A stretch of DNA of 64,000 nt. It comes from CAWCTB01 sp963798275 (lineage in GTDB: Bacteria > Acidobacteriota > Terriglobia > Terriglobales > Acidobacteriaceae). The notes beneath the pieces are model-generated. The model had not been told where the DNA came from, did not search any database, and worked only from the letters and a program-made list of their open reading frames with translations. Shown here in pieces: positions 38,999-48,388 of the stretch. The translations under genes and the position numbers were made by a program. The stretch spans positions 62,001-126,000 of the forward strand of contig CAWCTB010000039.1 of the NCBI GenBank assembly GCA_963798275.1, in the 5' to 3' direction. Within the stretch, counting starts at the first letter, position 1; every line of letters begins with the position of its first letter.

Positions 38999-39664
38999 TC
39001 ACTTAAGTACTTTCGCTATCGAGTTACATTTGTGCGCCACTAGAAGTATTTTTTCGATGCTACCAGGCACTGCACTCTCCACTGCCACGGCAAAGCCGGT
39101 TCCCAGTGCGGCCCTGGCCTGCGCAACTTGGGCGGCGCCGATCAGCAGACACAGGTAGCCGCCGTCGCCGACCAGATTGGCGGCCACCGGCAAGGCTGAG
39201 CGGAAGCGCTCGACCGCGCGCAGGGTTACCACGTCGGCGGTCTTGCCCCACTGTTCGGCGCGGCCGGAATAGACCTCGGCGGCTTCCAAGCCTAAGGTTC
39301 GGACCAGTTCTTTCAGGAAGGTCGCCTTCTTGTTTTGCGACTCGATAAGAGTCACGTGGATGCCGGGATACGCCAGCTTGATGGGCAGGCCGGGAAAGCC
39401 GGCGCCGGAGCCGAGGTCGGCGAGAGTATGAATCGGGCGACTGTCCTGCCGAGCGGTGGCGAAGAGTACGCCAGCTGCAAACAGCGATTCGCCGAAGTGG
39501 CGGGTGACGATCGTTTCGGGCTCGCGGATGGCGGTGAGATTGGTGCGGGCGTTCCAGCGGAGAAGCAGGTCGAGGTAAGCCTGGAGCTGGCCGTAGACCG
39601 GTGGGGGAAGCTCGAGTCCGGTGGTGTAAGGGGCGAGCAGTTCGGCGATGCGGGCGGGAGACAT
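38999..39664 (-). CDS. rsmG: RsmG (GidB), 16S rRNA m7G527 methyltransferase
   Basis: The 221-residue protein has LLLRWNARTNLTAIREPETIVTRHFGESL at the N-terminus, the SAM-binding LADLGSGAGFPGLPIKLAYP, and LIESQNKKATFLKELVRTLGL. It methylates G527 of 16S rRNA. The order rsmG-parA-parB is common in bacteria; here one gene is inserted in between. The length is normal for the family. Confidence 0.96.
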   Translation of the reverse strand: MSPARIAELLAPYTTGLELPPPVYGQLQAYLDLLLRWNARTNLTAIREPETIVTRHFGESLFAAGVLFATARQDSRPIHTLADLGSGAGFPGLPIKLAYPGIHVTLIESQNKKATFLKELVRTLGLEAAEVYSGRAEQWGKTADVVTLRAVERFRSALPVAANLVGDGGYLCLLIGAAQVAQARAALGTGFAVAVESAVPGSIEKILLVAHKCNSIAKVLK

Positions 39665-39670
39665 GGACTC

Positions 39671-39700
39671 AGTTGTCAGTTGTCAGTTGTCAGTTGTCAG
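39671..39700. repeat. Perfect heptamer tandem repeat (agttgtc)
   Basis: Four perfect copies of agttgtc plus two bases, starting 7 bases upstream of the rsmG start codon. It replaces the normal leader, so rsmG has no visible ribosome binding site. Confidence 0.9.
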
Positions 39701-39960
39701 AAAGAAAGCAAGTTAACTTAAATAGTTGCGCAATTTATCAGATAATTTGAAGTAATTAGTACTCCGCATACCCTGAACTGGATTCGACGGGACTCTGGAT
39801 TTTAACCCCGGCGGGGCGGCGGCGGAAAAACTCACCCGCTTGCAGTTCCGCCCGACAGTCTGGCAAGAAACGCCAGGCGAATCCGCCGCAGGGGTATGAT
39901 GCCAGGCTGGGTGAGTATGTGCTGCGGAGAAAGCGGCGCGGAATTCCCCGGAGGTAAACG

Positions 39961-40479
39961 ATGGAACTGCCAGGAGTTCGCAGGCTGTTTGCATTCAATG
40001 AGTGGGCGAACGAACGGATGTTGTCATCGGTGTCAAGTCTCTCGCCCGAGGAGTTGAGGCGGGAGCTGGGCGGGAGCTTCGGATCGTTGTGGGGCACGCT
40101 GGTTCATATCATTGGCGTGGAATGGTTGTATCCGCAGCGCTGGAGGGGAACCTCACCAAGCGCGCTGCCCAAGCCCGATGGTTTCGTTGACCTCGCGGCA
40201 TTGAGGGCCTTTTGGAGAGAGGTTCGCGCGGAGCAACGACGATTTCTTGATGGGTTGGAGGAAGAACGGCTGCAGCAGCCGGTGGAATATGTGAGCCTGA
40301 ACCAAGGGAAGTACGCCTATCCTTTGGTCGACCAAATGAGACATCTGGTGAACCACTCAACCTACCATCGGGGGCAGGTGACTTTGCAGCTGCGGCTGCT
40401 GGGCAAAAAACCCACCTCAACCGATTACCTGCTGTACCTCGACGAAAGCAACGAGGGCCGGGGCTCCGTGGAAAAGTGA
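39961..40479 (+). CDS. DinB-family protein
   Basis: The 172-residue protein has the DinB four-helix layout with its three-His metal site: LWGTLVHIIGVEWLY and MRHLVNHSTYHRGQVTLQLRLLG (HxxxH). FAFNEWANERML near the N-terminus is typical. A gcaggg-free but purine-rich leader (ccggagg at 39949) gives the start. Probable thiol-dependent or stress-related enzyme, function unassigned. Confidence 0.92.
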   Translation: MELPGVRRLFAFNEWANERMLSSVSSLSPEELRRELGGSFGSLWGTLVHIIGVEWLYPQRWRGTSPSALPKPDGFVDLAALRAFWREVRAEQRRFLDGLEEERLQQPVEYVSLNQGKYAYPLVDQMRHLVNHSTYHRGQVTLQLRLLGKKPTSTDYLLYLDESNEGRGSVEK

Positions 40480-40817
40480 AGAAACAGCAGATTCCTCGGG
40501 GCTGAACAGGCTGCGGAAAAAAGCTTGGGGAGGCGAAGGAGGAGCAGATTCCTTGGGGCTGAAGCCCCTCGGAATGACAAAAATAAAGGGCTTGTCCGGC
40601 GCACCTGAAGGTGCGCCCCTTCAAAACGCTGCGAAAGGCGCTTTTTTCAGCAGCCTCTGAAGCCCTCGGAATGAGAAAAATAGGGAGCTTAGACGCTGGC
40701 CCTTCGACTCCGCTCAGGGCAGGCTCTGAAGGCCAGCTCTACCCGAAACACGATCTCTTCCGCAGCCCGTGAAGCCGCGCCCCTTCCAATCCACAGTTGC
40801 ATTGTTTCATAGTTGCG
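40480..40817. repeat. Intergenic region filled with palindromic repeats
   Basis: Hairpins with tgaa loops lie at 40555 to 40568 (ggggc/gcccc) and 40598 to 40617 (ggcgcacc/ggtgcgcc, followed by ccttcaaaa). The string cagattcctyggggctgaa occurs twice (near 40488 and 40544). At about 40699 a different unit begins: cccttcgactccgctcaggg then caggctctgaaggccagct, which recurs at 48605 and 59258. Confidence 0.8.
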
Positions 40818-41096
40818 CTATTTTTTGTTGACGGCCTTCTTCAGCTCGAGGCCGGGGGTGAACTTGGCGACGCGGCGAGCGGCGATTTTGAGGACAGCGC
40901 CGGTGCGCGGATTGCGTCCGTTGCGGGCCTTGCGCTGGGGAGCGGTGAAGGTGCCGAATCCGGCCAAGGTTACGCGGTCACCTTTGCGCAAGGCCAAGGT
41001 GACGGAATGGATCATGGCTTCGACGGCTCCAGAAGCATTGGTTTTGGTCATGCCCGTAGCCATTGCAATCTTGTCGACCAGATCTCCCTTGTTCAT
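40818..41096 (-). CDS. hup: HU-family DNA-binding protein
   Basis: The 92-residue protein starts at ATG 41096 behind gaggag. It has MNKGDLVDKIAMATGMTK, the beta-arm signature VTLAGFGTFTAPQRKARNGRNPRTG and the C-terminal KFTPGLELKKAVN. It is a histone-like nucleoid protein that bends DNA; IHF-type function cannot be separated from HU. Single gene with its own promoter region. Confidence 0.95.
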   Translation of the reverse strand: MNKGDLVDKIAMATGMTKTNASGAVEAMIHSVTLALRKGDRVTLAGFGTFTAPQRKARNGRNPRTGAVLKIAARRVAKFTPGLELKKAVNKK

Positions 41097-41204
41097 GCCA
41101 GCTCCTCGAGCAATGCCATACTTTGGCGCGAAGTATTTAAGAGGCCAAAGCCGCCGCATGTCAAAGGAAATCTGCACCTGGTCGATGAATGAGGGGCGGG
41201 CAGC

Positions 41205-43649
41205 TCAACTGGGCTGGATGGCCGGGGTGGTGACGGGTTCGACGCAGACGCCGAGCTTGTCGCCCAGGCTGGTGAATTCGGCGATCCAGCGCTGGGAGGG
41301 CTCGTCTGCCTCCAGGGCCACCAGCGGGTAGACCTGCTGCAGGAGCTGGTAATAGACGTTCTGCACGCGGCCGAGGTCGACCTCGAAGGGCAGCGACTTG
41401 ACCAGGGCGACGGAGGCATTGAACTGTTGCAGCCGCTCCTCGCGGGGATTGACGGCCAGCTCTTCGGCCATCTTGCCGAGGCGGCGATTGAGGGCAAAGA
41501 CGAGCCAGGGAGTGTCCCATTGGACCTTCTCGCGGGCGCCGGTGTCGAGCAAGGTCTGGATGCGCTCGAGGTCCAACTGATCGGCGAGAAATTCGCTGCG
41601 CAGGGCGGTATTGAGCACGAACTCGGCGGTCTGGTGAAGCATTTTGGGCAGGGGAGCGCCCATGCCGCTGAGGAAGCCCATGAGGGGAGCATGGTGTTCG
41701 TAGATCTGGCGGTAGGCGGCTTCGGCCTCGGTCATGGTCTTGCCGAGAATCTTGCGGACAACGCGATTGCGCTCGTCGCGGAAGAGCGACTTCAAGCTGT
41801 AGGTGGCGCCGGCAAACTGGCTGTCGAGCAGGCGGAGCACTCCGGGCAGGTCGGCGGCGTTAAAGGCGTCGCGCAGCTCGCGCACGCGTTGGCGGAAGTC
41901 CGGCTCGCCCTGGAGGGCGCGGACGCCGGCAGAGACGTTGTGATCGCCCAAGTGGAGGACGCCGTAACTGACTTCCGTCTGCTGGCGGGTGATGCGGGAG
42001 CGGATCAGGGCGGTACCAACCGCCAGGCGGGCGCGGCCAGACTCCATGCGGACATCGTCGCGCTGGGTGATCTCGTAGCTGCTGATCATGCTGGGCTCGG
42101 ATTCGCGACGGAAGAGCGAGGCGATGGCGTAATGCGCCGCGACGGCCAGCAGATCGACCTGCGCCGGCTTGACCATGCGATCGTAGACGCGGGCCCCGTC
42201 AACGTGGTCCGGGAGATTGCTTTTGGCCTCAGCCAGATTCTGGCGGAAGGCCTCTTCGTAATTGCCGGGAAAGAGGGCCTGGGCCAGTTGCAGGGCGCGT
42301 CCGGCATACATAATGACTTGCACGGTTTCGATACCGGACAACTCATCGAAGAACCAGCCGCAACTGGTGTACATGAGCATGGCGTGGCGCTGCATTTCCA
42401 GCAGCGACAGCGCGGTAACGATTTCTTCGTCGGTCAGTTCGTGAAGGGCGTGCTGATCGAGGAAGGACTTGAGGGTGCGCTGGCCGCGGTTGAGCACGAC
42501 ATCGATGTATTCGTCGCGCGCCTTCCAGGGATCGCGCAGAAGTTTGGCAGCCATCTTCTCGTAGGGCGCGGCGAGACTGTCGCGCAGCTGATCGAGCGCG
42601 GTGCGCAAGGGGTCGCGCCACGCCTGGTTCCAGCCGGGCTTGCCGCCGGAGTTGCAGCCGCAATCGCGGGTCCAGCGGCCCAAGCCGTGCACGCAGCTCC
42701 AGGCGGTGTCGTCGATGATTTCGACTTCGTGGGTGGGCGGAACCTTCTCGAGGAATTCGCCGTAGTTGGTGAGCTTGGCGAGGTTGCCGCTTTCAATATG
42801 ATGCAGCGCGTAGGAGAGGGCCATTTCGCCCTTGGGATGATGATGGCCGTAGGTTTCGCCGTCGGTGGCGATGTGCATCAACTGGGGGAAACGGCGATGA
42901 TCGGCAAACCCGCTGAGCAGGCGGTTGGCGAAGCGGAAGCCGTCGGACAACAGGCCCTCGAAGGCGACCGCGCGGGAGATGGGACCGTCGTAGAAGAAGA
43001 GATTGATGCTGCGTCCCGAAGGCAGCGGGCAGACGTAGGCGCGAGTGGGATCGATGTTGCCGCCCTCGACGTTCTTCCACTTGGTCTGGGCAATGCGGCG
43101 CTCGTGCCGCGCCTGCGAGGGAGCCAGGACGGTGAAGTTGATGCCGTTGGCCGCCAACACTTCGAGGGTTTCGACATCGACAGCGGTCTCGGCCAGCCAC
43201 ATGCCTTCCGGCGCGCGGCCGAAACGATATTCGAAGTCGCGGAGGCCCCAGATGACTTGTGTCTCTTTGTCGCGGCGATTGGCCAGCGGCAGGATCATGT
43301 GGTTGTAGACCTGGGCCAAGGCCGAGCCGTGCTGCGAGAAACGTTCGCGGCTCTCGCGGTCGGCAGTGAGGATGGCCTCGTAGACGTCGGGGGAATGATC
43401 GGCCATCCAGGAGAGCAGGGTGGGACCGAAGTTGAAGCTGATGCGGGAGTAGTTGTTGACGATGCGGGTGATGCGGTTGTCGCCGGTCAGAATGCGCGAC
43501 GCAGCGTTGGGCGCGTAACACTCGGCGGTGATGCGCTCGTTCCAGTCGTGGTAGGGGTACGCGGATTCCTGCAGCTCGACAGCTTCGAGCCAGGGATTCT
43601 CGCGCGGCGGTTGGTAAAAATGGGCATGAATGCAGAGATATCGGTCCAT
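41205..43649 (-). CDS. GH57 family protein with DUF3536
   Basis: The 814-residue protein opens MDRYLCIHAHFYQPPRENPW, the GH57 N-terminal signature with catalytic-site His residues. Other GH57 motifs are RAPEGMWLAETAVDVETL (probable nucleophile Glu), HIATDGETYGHHHPKGEM (Asp region) and DDTAWSCVHGLGRWTRDCGC. The C-terminal half is the helical DUF3536. GH57 enzymes act on alpha-1,4-glucans (amylase, branching enzyme, 4-alpha-glucanotransferase); the specificity of this subfamily is not established. No signal peptide, so it acts in the cytoplasm. Confidence 0.93.
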   Translation of the reverse strand: MDRYLCIHAHFYQPPRENPWLEAVELQESAYPYHDWNERITAECYAPNAASRILTGDNRITRIVNNYSRISFNFGPTLLSWMADHSPDVYEAILTADRESRERFSQHGSALAQVYNHMILPLANRRDKETQVIWGLRDFEYRFGRAPEGMWLAETAVDVETLEVLAANGINFTVLAPSQARHERRIAQTKWKNVEGGNIDPTRAYVCPLPSGRSINLFFYDGPISRAVAFEGLLSDGFRFANRLLSGFADHRRFPQLMHIATDGETYGHHHPKGEMALSYALHHIESGNLAKLTNYGEFLEKVPPTHEVEIIDDTAWSCVHGLGRWTRDCGCNSGGKPGWNQAWRDPLRTALDQLRDSLAAPYEKMAAKLLRDPWKARDEYIDVVLNRGQRTLKSFLDQHALHELTDEEIVTALSLLEMQRHAMLMYTSCGWFFDELSGIETVQVIMYAGRALQLAQALFPGNYEEAFRQNLAEAKSNLPDHVDGARVYDRMVKPAQVDLLAVAAHYAIASLFRRESEPSMISSYEITQRDDVRMESGRARLAVGTALIRSRITRQQTEVSYGVLHLGDHNVSAGVRALQGEPDFRQRVRELRDAFNAADLPGVLRLLDSQFAGATYSLKSLFRDERNRVVRKILGKTMTEAEAAYRQIYEHHAPLMGFLSGMGAPLPKMLHQTAEFVLNTALRSEFLADQLDLERIQTLLDTGAREKVQWDTPWLVFALNRRLGKMAEELAVNPREERLQQFNASVALVKSLPFEVDLGRVQNVYYQLLQQVYPLVALEADEPSQRWIAEFTSLGDKLGVCVEPVTTPAIQPS

Positions 43650-43771
43650 GATTGTATGAATGGCGAAAAATGATAGTAAGCCAGGAATTGGATGCGAAGC
43701 GAATCTGGAGAGACGCTAAGTTTTGCTGTCAGGTTTCCCGGCTTTGCCGTGCCTCGGATTTTCAGCTTTTC

Positions 43772-44545
43772 TCACGCAAACAAGTCCGGATCCGTCGCCA
43801 GCAAGCGATGAAGCTGGTCGGCCCAGAGCGGCTCGAGGGCGTTCATTTTGGCGATGGCTGCCTTCGCCGCGAGCGCGTGTTCCATCCTGATGGGCTGCGG
43901 GGTAAATCCCGTGGCCCGCGCCGCCGAGAGCACCGAAAGGTTGCGCGCCACCATGCCTTCCAGCAGCATCATGGCGAAGAGCGCGATCTGCACGTTCGGG
44001 CCGGTGGTGATGGCTCCATGGTTGGGCAGGATGACGGCGCGATACTTGCCCAGCGCCTGCGCCGCCGTCCGCAAACGGTCTTCGCTCGACGCCAGTCCCT
44101 CGTAATCTTCTTCGATGACCGCCACGTCGCCGGCAAGGATACAGCTCTCCTGGTCGTAAATCTCCGGCACTTTGCGGAAGGTGCTCCAGGTGACCGTCGC
44201 CGGAGGATGAGTGTGCAGCGCGCACACGATCTGCGGATTGTAGCGGTGGATGACCCCGTGCAGCTCGACTGTTTCGTTGACGCGCGCGTTCTTCGGGGGC
44301 GTGTGGTCTTCGAGGATGTTGCCGCGGAAGTCGAGCGTAAGGATGTCGCTGGGGTGCAGCGAGCCGAAGGACGGCCCGAAGCGGTTCATCAGCATGCGAT
44401 CGGGCGCGATGGCCACGCTGATGTGTCCGGCGTTGGCGGCGCTCATGCCCGCGCGAAAGAGAATGCGAGCGGCACAACAGATATCGAATCGGATCTGATC
44501 AGTGTCGACGTGGGGCTTGGCTTCGGTTGGGGCTGAGGCTGCCAT
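43772..44545 (-). CDS. Class II aldolase/adducin-family protein
   Basis: The 257-residue product starts at ATG 44545 behind ggaggg. It has the zinc-site motifs VCALHTHPPATVTW and LPNHGAITTG and the typical AGMSAANAGHISVAI N-terminal loop that binds phosphate in L-fuculose-phosphate aldolases. Members split sugar phosphates or act as decarboxylases or dehydratases. No partner gene is adjacent, so the substrate is unknown. Confidence 0.92.
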   Translation of the reverse strand: MAASAPTEAKPHVDTDQIRFDICCAARILFRAGMSAANAGHISVAIAPDRMLMNRFGPSFGSLHPSDILTLDFRGNILEDHTPPKNARVNETVELHGVIHRYNPQIVCALHTHPPATVTWSTFRKVPEIYDQESCILAGDVAVIEEDYEGLASSEDRLRTAAQALGKYRAVILPNHGAITTGPNVQIALFAMMLLEGMVARNLSVLSAARATGFTPQPIRMEHALAAKAAIAKMNALEPLWADQLHRLLATDPDLFA

Positions 44546-45106
44546 GGTTCCCTCCGTGCGTAGGCATTCTAGTTCACCCGGGCAAAAGGCAAAAGCGGCC
44601 ATGGATTGGGTGACGCCATGGAACTGGCCGACACGGGTCGACTCCGTGAAATTTTCAAGATGCGCCGTGGTCGGGGCTCGGCTTTCGGCGAAACCGCTGC
44701 AGTTTCGGGGATACAGCAGATGCGTTGAGGAAGTCACGCAAAATCAGCGTGCCGACCGGCGAGTGGGGCTTTGTTGCGGCACTCTGAGATTGGCATCGCC
44801 CCACAATTGCCAACGGCAGGCAATAGTGGGCCACCGGCCGTAATAATAGGTTCACGGGATGGGCCACCTCGCCGTTCTTACACGCGCCACACACGCCTGA
44901 AGCTGTGGGTGTTCTTTCGTCCCGCGGACCGGGAGTGCAGCCCAGGTTTGGGACTCTCTGATCAAGTCGCGGCGAAGTCCCGCAGCGGCTGAAGCCGCGG
45001 TGATTTTGGGACATTTACGGACGGCCTGAAGGCCGTCCCCTTCGAAACCAGACTTAACCAAAGCATCCCTAGCACCCAAAAGAGCGGCGCGAACCTGGGC
45101 ACCCCC
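44546..45106. repeat. Intergenic region with two C-TTYA-G hairpins
   Basis: No gene is recognised. 44985 to 44998 (gcggc, tgaa, gccgc) and 45019 to 45038 (ggacggcc, tgaa, ggccgtcc, then ccttcgaaa) are members of the dispersed hairpin family. The rest has no clear structure. Confidence 0.6.
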
Positions 45107-45679
45107 CTAGAGGCGGTTCGCGGTTACCGAGATCGGAACTCCTTTGGTCAGCGTGTCGAAGATCGAGGAGTACTGCGTGCCGAGCTGGCAAATGGCCTGC
45201 AGTTGCTCGTCGGGCACGTCGGCTTTGATCTTGAAGTGGACCCGGATTCCCTGGAAACCGTTCCGGACGCTTTCATCGAGTCCCAGGAAGCCTTGGAGAT
45301 CGACGTCGCCTTCCAAAGAAGACTCCACTTCTTCGATTTCAATTCCACGTGCTGCCGCGTGATAAACGATGGTCGTGGTCATACAGACCGCGAGGGTGTG
45401 AAGCAGGTATTCGCCGGCGTTGGGAGCCATATCCTTGCCGAGCAGGACAGGAGGCTCATCGACATCGAGTACGAATGGCTTGGTGTGCGATTGCTCCTGG
45501 CCGGCGCCGTAGAACGTGGCGGCGGTTGACTGGCTGCGTGGGCCGTCGATCCACTGATTGCGAACGCGAAACTGGAATTTCGCGAGGGTCGGGGTCTGCT
45601 TGATGGCATTGACGGTCGAAACGAGTTCGTCAACCATAACCCCGTTGGTCCTTTTGGGAAGTATGTTTGTAGTTGCCAT
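45107..45679 (-). CDS. OsmC-family protein
   Basis: The 190-residue protein has the OsmC fold: FRVRNQWIDGPRSQSTAATFYGAGQE, VLLGKDMAPNAGEYLLHTLAVCMTTTIVYHAAARGIEIEEVES with the peroxidatic-type Cys, and VRNGFQGIRVHFKIKADVPDEQL. OsmC/Ohr proteins reduce organic hydroperoxides with a Cys pair. The second Cys is in AICQLGTQYS. It is divergent from an AraC regulator (168 bases between starts), which probably controls it. Confidence 0.92.
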   Translation of the reverse strand: MATTNILPKRTNGVMVDELVSTVNAIKQTPTLAKFQFRVRNQWIDGPRSQSTAATFYGAGQEQSHTKPFVLDVDEPPVLLGKDMAPNAGEYLLHTLAVCMTTTIVYHAAARGIEIEEVESSLEGDVDLQGFLGLDESVRNGFQGIRVHFKIKADVPDEQLQAICQLGTQYSSIFDTLTKGVPISVTANRL

Positions 45680-45847
45680 GGTGATACCTTCCTTGATTGA
45701 AATTTGTGCGTCTTGTTTTGCAAGCGCAAATCGACTATGCGACAGAAAGGGAGGAAACTCTTGATTGTGAATCTGTCATTCTTGACCGGGCATCAGTGAA
45801 AACGAAGAAAGCTTGTCCGTTCGTCCGGAGGGGTTAGCTTCCCGTCC

Positions 45848-46849
45848 TTGCTGCCGTCGCTTATGGATGTTCTGTCGGAAGTGCTGAGAGTTGTGAAGCT
45901 GGAAAGCGCGTTCTTCTACAACGCCGAGTTTTCGGCGCCGTGGAGATTTCGCTCGCCGGAGTCATGCAAGTTGGCCCCTTACATCAATCAGCCGGGCGGG
46001 CACGTCATTGTGTATCACCTGTTAATTGAAGGCAGGGCCTATGCCCAACTGTACGACAAGCGCCTCGCGCTCAGTGCGGGCGATATCGTGATCTTTCCGC
46101 ATGGAGACTCGCACCTGATCGAGAGCGGACCGGGACCGCACACCGTGAACGGCGAGGAGGAGTTAGCGCGGGTTTTTTCGCAAGGACTGAGACTGTCGCG
46201 GATGGGTGGTGGTGGTGAGGTGACCCGCTTCGTGTGCGGCTTCATGGTCTGCGAACCGCGACTGGGCAAAGTCCTCATGGGGGGACTTCCGCCGGTATTC
46301 AAGGTGAACATCCGCGAGGACCAATCGGGGCAGTGGCTGGAAAACTCGATTCGATATTCCATTGCTGAGGCAGGCGCCGATCATGAGGGAGGCCAGGCGG
46401 TCCTGGCAAAGTTGTGTGAAACGTTGTTCGCGGAGACCTTGCGGCGCTACGTTACTCAGTTGCCCGAGCGGCAAACCGGATGGCTGGCGGGAACACGCGA
46501 TCCGGAAGTGGGCAAAGCCCTCACATTGATGCATCGGCGTCCGGCAGCACCATGGACGATCGCGAAACTCGCGCATGAGGTGGGCATCTCACGATCAGCG
46601 CTGGCAGAGCGATTTCGCCGGTATCTCGGAGAGCCCCCGGTCACGTACCTGACGCGGTGGCGGCTGCAAATGGGTGCGCAGATGCTGGATTCGACAAGCT
46701 ACAGCGTCGCCCAGATTGCATCGGAAGTGGGATACGATTCAGAGCAGGCGTTCAACCGCGCGTTCAAGCGGAATTTTGGCGAGCCCCCTGCGCGGTACAG
46801 AAAAGCAGGGAAAACAGCAAACCACCCAATCGACCGAAAAGCAGTGTAA
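45848..46849 (+). CDS. AraC-family regulator with N-terminal cupin
   Basis: The 333-residue protein has a cupin_6-like sensor (residues about 5 to 190: HVIVYHLLIEGRAYAQLY, LSAGDIVIFPHGDSHLI) and a C-terminal AraC DNA-binding domain with two HTHs: WTIAKLAHEVGISRSALAERFRRYLGEPPVTYLTRWRLQ and YSVAQIASEVGYDSEQAFNRAFKRNFGEPPARYR. The intergenic region shared with osmC suggests it regulates that gene and itself. ATG 45848 is one option; ATG 45863 is another. Confidence 0.93.
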   Translation: MLPSLMDVLSEVLRVVKLESAFFYNAEFSAPWRFRSPESCKLAPYINQPGGHVIVYHLLIEGRAYAQLYDKRLALSAGDIVIFPHGDSHLIESGPGPHTVNGEEELARVFSQGLRLSRMGGGGEVTRFVCGFMVCEPRLGKVLMGGLPPVFKVNIREDQSGQWLENSIRYSIAEAGADHEGGQAVLAKLCETLFAETLRRYVTQLPERQTGWLAGTRDPEVGKALTLMHRRPAAPWTIAKLAHEVGISRSALAERFRRYLGEPPVTYLTRWRLQMGAQMLDSTSYSVAQIASEVGYDSEQAFNRAFKRNFGEPPARYRKAGKTANHPIDRKAV

Positions 46850-46910
46850 CTTTGAACCGCGAGCCAACCCAAGACAGATGGGGGTGGCCCCTTCAACCTT
46901 TATTTTTGTA

Positions 46911-47011
46911 GGACAAACGAAAACCCCCACCCCGCCAAAACAAAAGAAGGCGGGATGAGGCACCCTCCTACAACTCTATTCGTAAGGATTAAGTTGACGG
47001 GGTGGCCACCC
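46911..47011. repeat. R2 repeat, copy A
   Basis: About 100 bases opening ggacaaacgaaaaccccc, with an internal palindrome (ccccgcc ... ggcggga), then caccctc, a t/a-rich middle and a end ttgacggggtggccaccc. Copies B, C and D follow at 47762, 48291 and 48670. It lies just past the vapC stop codon. Confidence 0.85.
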
Positions 47012-47085
47012 AGTCGTGCGGTGGGAGATCTCTGTAGATGAGTTGTGACCAGACATTAGGGAATGATTTGCGCGGAGAGTTCGAC

Positions 47086-47493
47086 CTACGTCTTGCCTAC
47101 CCACTCCAACTCAAGATCGGGAATCACTCGAAATTCAGGATCGCCGGTCACCAGCGGACAGCGGTATTTCTGTGCCAGGGCCGCGGCGAATGCGTCCGCG
47201 TACGCAATCGGGTAGTGCCCTTTCAGCAGTGCCGCGTCCCAGATTTCATCGGCGGTTGGTACTTCAATCGTTGCAGGTACAGTTGCGGATAGTTCGCGCC
47301 AGGACTCCGCGACGCTTTCGCTGTGCGTTTTCCGAAGGAAGTAATATACCTCGCCGGCATTGATCGCGCTCATGAAGAGCCGCGCACTGCCCGCAAGAGA
47401 TTCGTCCAAGAGCCTTTCGACTGCGTCCGTCGCAGGCTGTCTGCCATTCATCCACTCGAGAATGGGCCACGTGTCAAGGACGCGAGTTTTCAC
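47086..47493 (-). CDS. vapC: VapC-like PIN-domain toxin
   Basis: The 135-residue PIN protein keeps the acidic site: VLDTWPILEW, NAGEVYYFL, YADAFAAALAQ and VTGDPEFRVI. VapC toxins cleave tRNA or rRNA. Its start overlaps the antitoxin stop by 20 bases, the usual antitoxin-toxin coupling. Confidence 0.92.
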   Translation of the reverse strand: MKTRVLDTWPILEWMNGRQPATDAVERLLDESLAGSARLFMSAINAGEVYYFLRKTHSESVAESWRELSATVPATIEVPTADEIWDAALLKGHYPIAYADAFAAALAQKYRCPLVTGDPEFRVIPDLELEWVGKT

Positions 47494-47713
47494 GTTCGCG
47501 CTCCTCCTTCCGGAAGGCTGCGAACTTTTCCATCAAGTCGCCCATATCAGCGGCGGCACCCTTAAGCTTTCTCCAGGCATCGCCTTTTGAAAGCACGATT
47601 TCCTGCCCACGCACTTCGAGGGTCAGCTTGGTGCCCTCGGCGAGGTTAAGAGCCTCCCGAACCTGCTTCGGGATGGCGATTTGGCCTTTGGACGAGACGG
47701 TAACTGTTTCCAT
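47474..47713 (-). CDS. vapB: VapB-like AbrB/MazE antitoxin
   Basis: The 79-residue protein has the SpoVT-AbrB swapped-hairpin: VTVSSKGQIAIPKQVREALNLAEGTKLTLEVRGQEIVL, then a helical, charged C-terminus that would bind the toxin. A 5-bp inverted repeat with 5-base spacer at 47722 is immediately upstream and is a likely autoregulatory operator. Confidence 0.93.
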   Translation of the reverse strand: METVTVSSKGQIAIPKQVREALNLAEGTKLTLEVRGQEIVLSKGDAWRKLKGAAADMGDLMEKFAAFRKEERERENSRP

Positions 47714-47721
47714 AGATGTAT

Positions 47722-47736
47722 CTTACCATGAGTAAG
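47722..47736. promoter_or_regulatory. Probable VapBC operator
   Basis: Inverted repeat cttac-catga-gtaag, 9 bases upstream of the vapB start codon. The same 15 bases stand before the truncated vapB copy at 48848, which supports function. Confidence 0.55.
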
Positions 47737-47761
47737 TCGCATTGGAGTCTGAATCCTCGCG

Positions 47762-47852
47762 GGACAAACGAAAACCCCCACCCCGCCAAAAGAAGGCGGG
47801 ATGGGGGCACCCTCGTGTAAGTTTATTCGCGTCAAGAAGTTCACGGTGCCAC
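47762..47852. repeat. R2 repeat, copy B
   Basis: Same opening (gggacaaacgaaaaccccc), palindrome and gtgtaagtttattcgcgtca segment as copy C. It stands between vapB and the RAYT remnant. Confidence 0.85.
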
Positions 47853-47875
47853 CAGGGCCGCTTGAGCGCGGGCTT

Positions 47876-48337
47876 TCATGCTTCCGGGAGTACGAGGATG
47901 TTTTGGTTCCCAACCTTTCGCCGCTTCCAAGCCGCAACCGGCGACTCGATCTCGACGGTTCCAGCCTCTCCCATGGCATAGTGACGGAAGCTGCTCCATG
48001 GCCAGTCTTCCGGCCCCCCGACCAGCCCACGATGGACCGGGTTGCGGTGGATGTATTTCAGTTTCTCGACGCGCTTCTCGGGGCTCCACACGTTGAAGTC
48101 ATAGTAACGGGTTTGCCAGAAGAGCCCGTGGTGTGCGTTCAGTTTTTGGGAAGCGGACTGCTTCAGCGCCTGTATCGCCCGGGCGAGAGTAGCGCGTTCG
48201 GGTTCAGAGAGAAGCAGGTGGACGTGCTCGGGCACCCTAACCCCGAATTGGCTGGTGGCGATTGTGGTCTCTTCCACCGGTATCTTCGTAGGACAAGCGA
48301 AATCCCCACCCCGCCAAAAGAAGGCGGGATGGGGCAC
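47876..48337 (-). mobile_element. RAYT (REP-associated tyrosine transposase), N-terminally truncated
   Basis: The frame carries most of a Y1/IS200-like RAYT: the HUH motif in VPEHVHLLLSEPERATL, then FWQTRYYDFNVWSPEKRVEKLKYIHRNPVHRGLV with the candidate nucleophile Tyr, and WPWSSFRHYAMGEAGTVEIES. About 60 N-terminal residues are missing. Instead, the frame begins inside R2 copy C (48291 to 48337), so the start codon is not native. RAYTs process the short palindromic repeats they live among. HUH and Tyr are kept, but without the N-terminus it is probably inactive. Confidence 0.88.
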
Positions 48338-48388
48338 CCTCGTGTAAGTTTATTCGCGTCAATAAGTTGACGGGGTGGGCCACCCGCC
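48291..48388. repeat. R2 repeat, copy C
   Basis: Contains ggacaagcgaaatcccc, the ccccgcc...ggcggga palindrome, ggggcaccctcgtgtaag and ends ttgacggggtgggccacccg. It covers the point where the RAYT coding region has lost its N-terminus. Confidence 0.85.

Noticed and set aside
41427..43673. 748-codon plus-strand open frame opposite GH57
   Set aside because: Antisense shadow; the opposite strand has complete GH57 and DUF3536 motifs.
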